From Pseudomonas sp. CCC3.1 (lineage in GTDB: Bacteria > Pseudomonadota > Gammaproteobacteria > Pseudomonadales > Pseudomonadaceae): DNA of 64,000 nt. This document shows positions 63,597-64,000 of this stretch, piece after piece (the first letter of the stretch is position 1; each line of letters begins with the position of its first letter). The notes beneath the pieces are model-generated. The model was given only the letters and a program-made list of their open reading frames with translations. It was not told the origin of the DNA and searched no databases. The DNA is taken from positions 1,178,001 to 1,242,000 of the forward strand of contig NZ_CP133778.1 of assembly GCF_034347405.1 (NCBI RefSeq). The letters run 5' to 3'. Made by a program: the position numbers and the translations under genes.

Positions 63597-64000
63597 ACTC
63601 GGCAATCTGCAGTTTTCGTGCTGCGGTATAGATATACCTCAATTTGTCATATTCAAATGGCGAGTCGAATTGCCCATATCGGAAACTGGTGCTGTAGCGT
63701 TTGTCGATGGCTTGCAACACCCAGATTTCCGGATGGCGGGTGCTTTCGTGCGGCACATTAAGGAAGTTGATTTCCTGATTGGCGCCATAGTCGACCACCA
63801 ACCCGGTGGTGTCCCGCAGGTTTGACGGGCCCAGGATCGGCAGCATCAGGTACGCCCCTCCAGGCACGCCATAAAACCCCAGTGTTTGCCCGAAGTCTTC
63901 GCTCTGGCGCGGCAGGCCCATGGCGGTGGCTGGGTCCCACAGTCCGCCAATACCCAGCGTCGTGTTCAACAGCAAACGCCCGGTGGTTTGCATAGAGCGC
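63595..64000 (-). CDS. mlaA: MlaA (VacJ) outer-membrane lipoprotein, 5' part beyond window
   Basis: The last 134 residues of MlaA, the outer-membrane component that removes misplaced phospholipids and feeds them to the Mla pathway. Typical segments are NTTLGIGGLWDPAT, SEDFGQTLGFYGVPGGAYLMLPILGPSNLRDTTG and a Tyr/Asp-rich tail. The frame continues past the right edge, so the start, signal peptide and lipobox are not visible. It marks the return to core genome after the RHS island. Confidence 0.93.
   Translation of the reverse strand, partial: RSMQTTGRLLLNTTLGIGGLWDPATAMGLPRQSEDFGQTLGFYGVPGGAYLMLPILGPSNLRDTTGLVVDYGANQEINFLNVPHESTRHPEIWVLQAIDKRYSTSFRYGQFDSPFEYDKLRYIYTAARKLQIAE

Overview
The window looks like a Pseudomonas chromosome of the fluorescens group. 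The evidence is the set of characteristic core genes (cysB, prc, the minCDE block with a TTG-started minD, an lpxL/htrB-type acyltransferase, apeB, mlaA) and intergenic REP-type inverted repeats built on a GTAGGAGCGAGCTTGCCTCG-like arm. No tRNA, rRNA, CRISPR array or insertion sequence was recognised.

Region 1 (1-4.2 kb) is housekeeping: a DAHP synthase cut by the left edge, a PilZ-like protein, a thioredoxin-fold protein, a 5'-nucleotidase, a universal stress protein and the sulfur regulator CysB, which ends in a strong terminator. Region 2 (4.3-14.5 kb) is a nutrient-scavenging operon: a frameshifted TonB-dependent receptor, a complete Opp/Dpp-type ABC importer, an acyl-CoA-dehydrogenase-fold oxidoreductase of the DszC/SfnB type and an MFS exporter. 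With cysB next door, sulfur acquisition from an organosulfur compound is the best guess. Region 3 (14.5-24 kb) has a catalase-like haem protein paired with a di-haem cytochrome c, a Mip-like FKBP, an XRE-type regulator pair, the Prc protease and a quinone oxidoreductase. Region 4 (23-29.5 kb) is an ABC importer with a phosphodiesterase/phosphatase-superfamily enzyme, a HAD phosphatase and a divergent GntR/UTRA regulator, probably for a phosphonate or organophosphate. Region 5 (29.5-38.6 kb) returns to core functions: MscS channel, ApeB, RluA-type synthase, MinCDE, lipid A acyltransferase, patatin.

Region 6 (39.0-63.5 kb) is an AT-richer accessory island without the REP repeats of the core. 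It carries two divergent RHS/YD-repeat genes. The minus-strand unit is a secreted cysteine-repeat protein followed by a full-length RHS protein (1727 aa, core domain plus a unique tail). The plus-strand unit is a broken TULIP/P47-like gene, a broken Ig-like repeat gene, an intact TULIP/P47-like gene with Ig-like domains, and an RHS protein that stops just before the core. Further left are two related Ig-like proteins, a pertactin-type autotransporter and a fimbrial-adhesin remnant. P47/OrfX-like TULIP proteins are known from botulinum neurotoxin clusters and beside insecticidal toxin genes, so this is probably a toxin or contact-interaction locus. The two RHS genes share a 198-bp block that differs at only 3 positions, in inverted orientation and at the same codons (120-185), while flanking sequence is much more diverged. 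This suggests gene conversion, or an inversion switch that could put either promoter unit in front of either RHS body.

The right edge re-enters core sequence with the outer-membrane lipoprotein gene mlaA.
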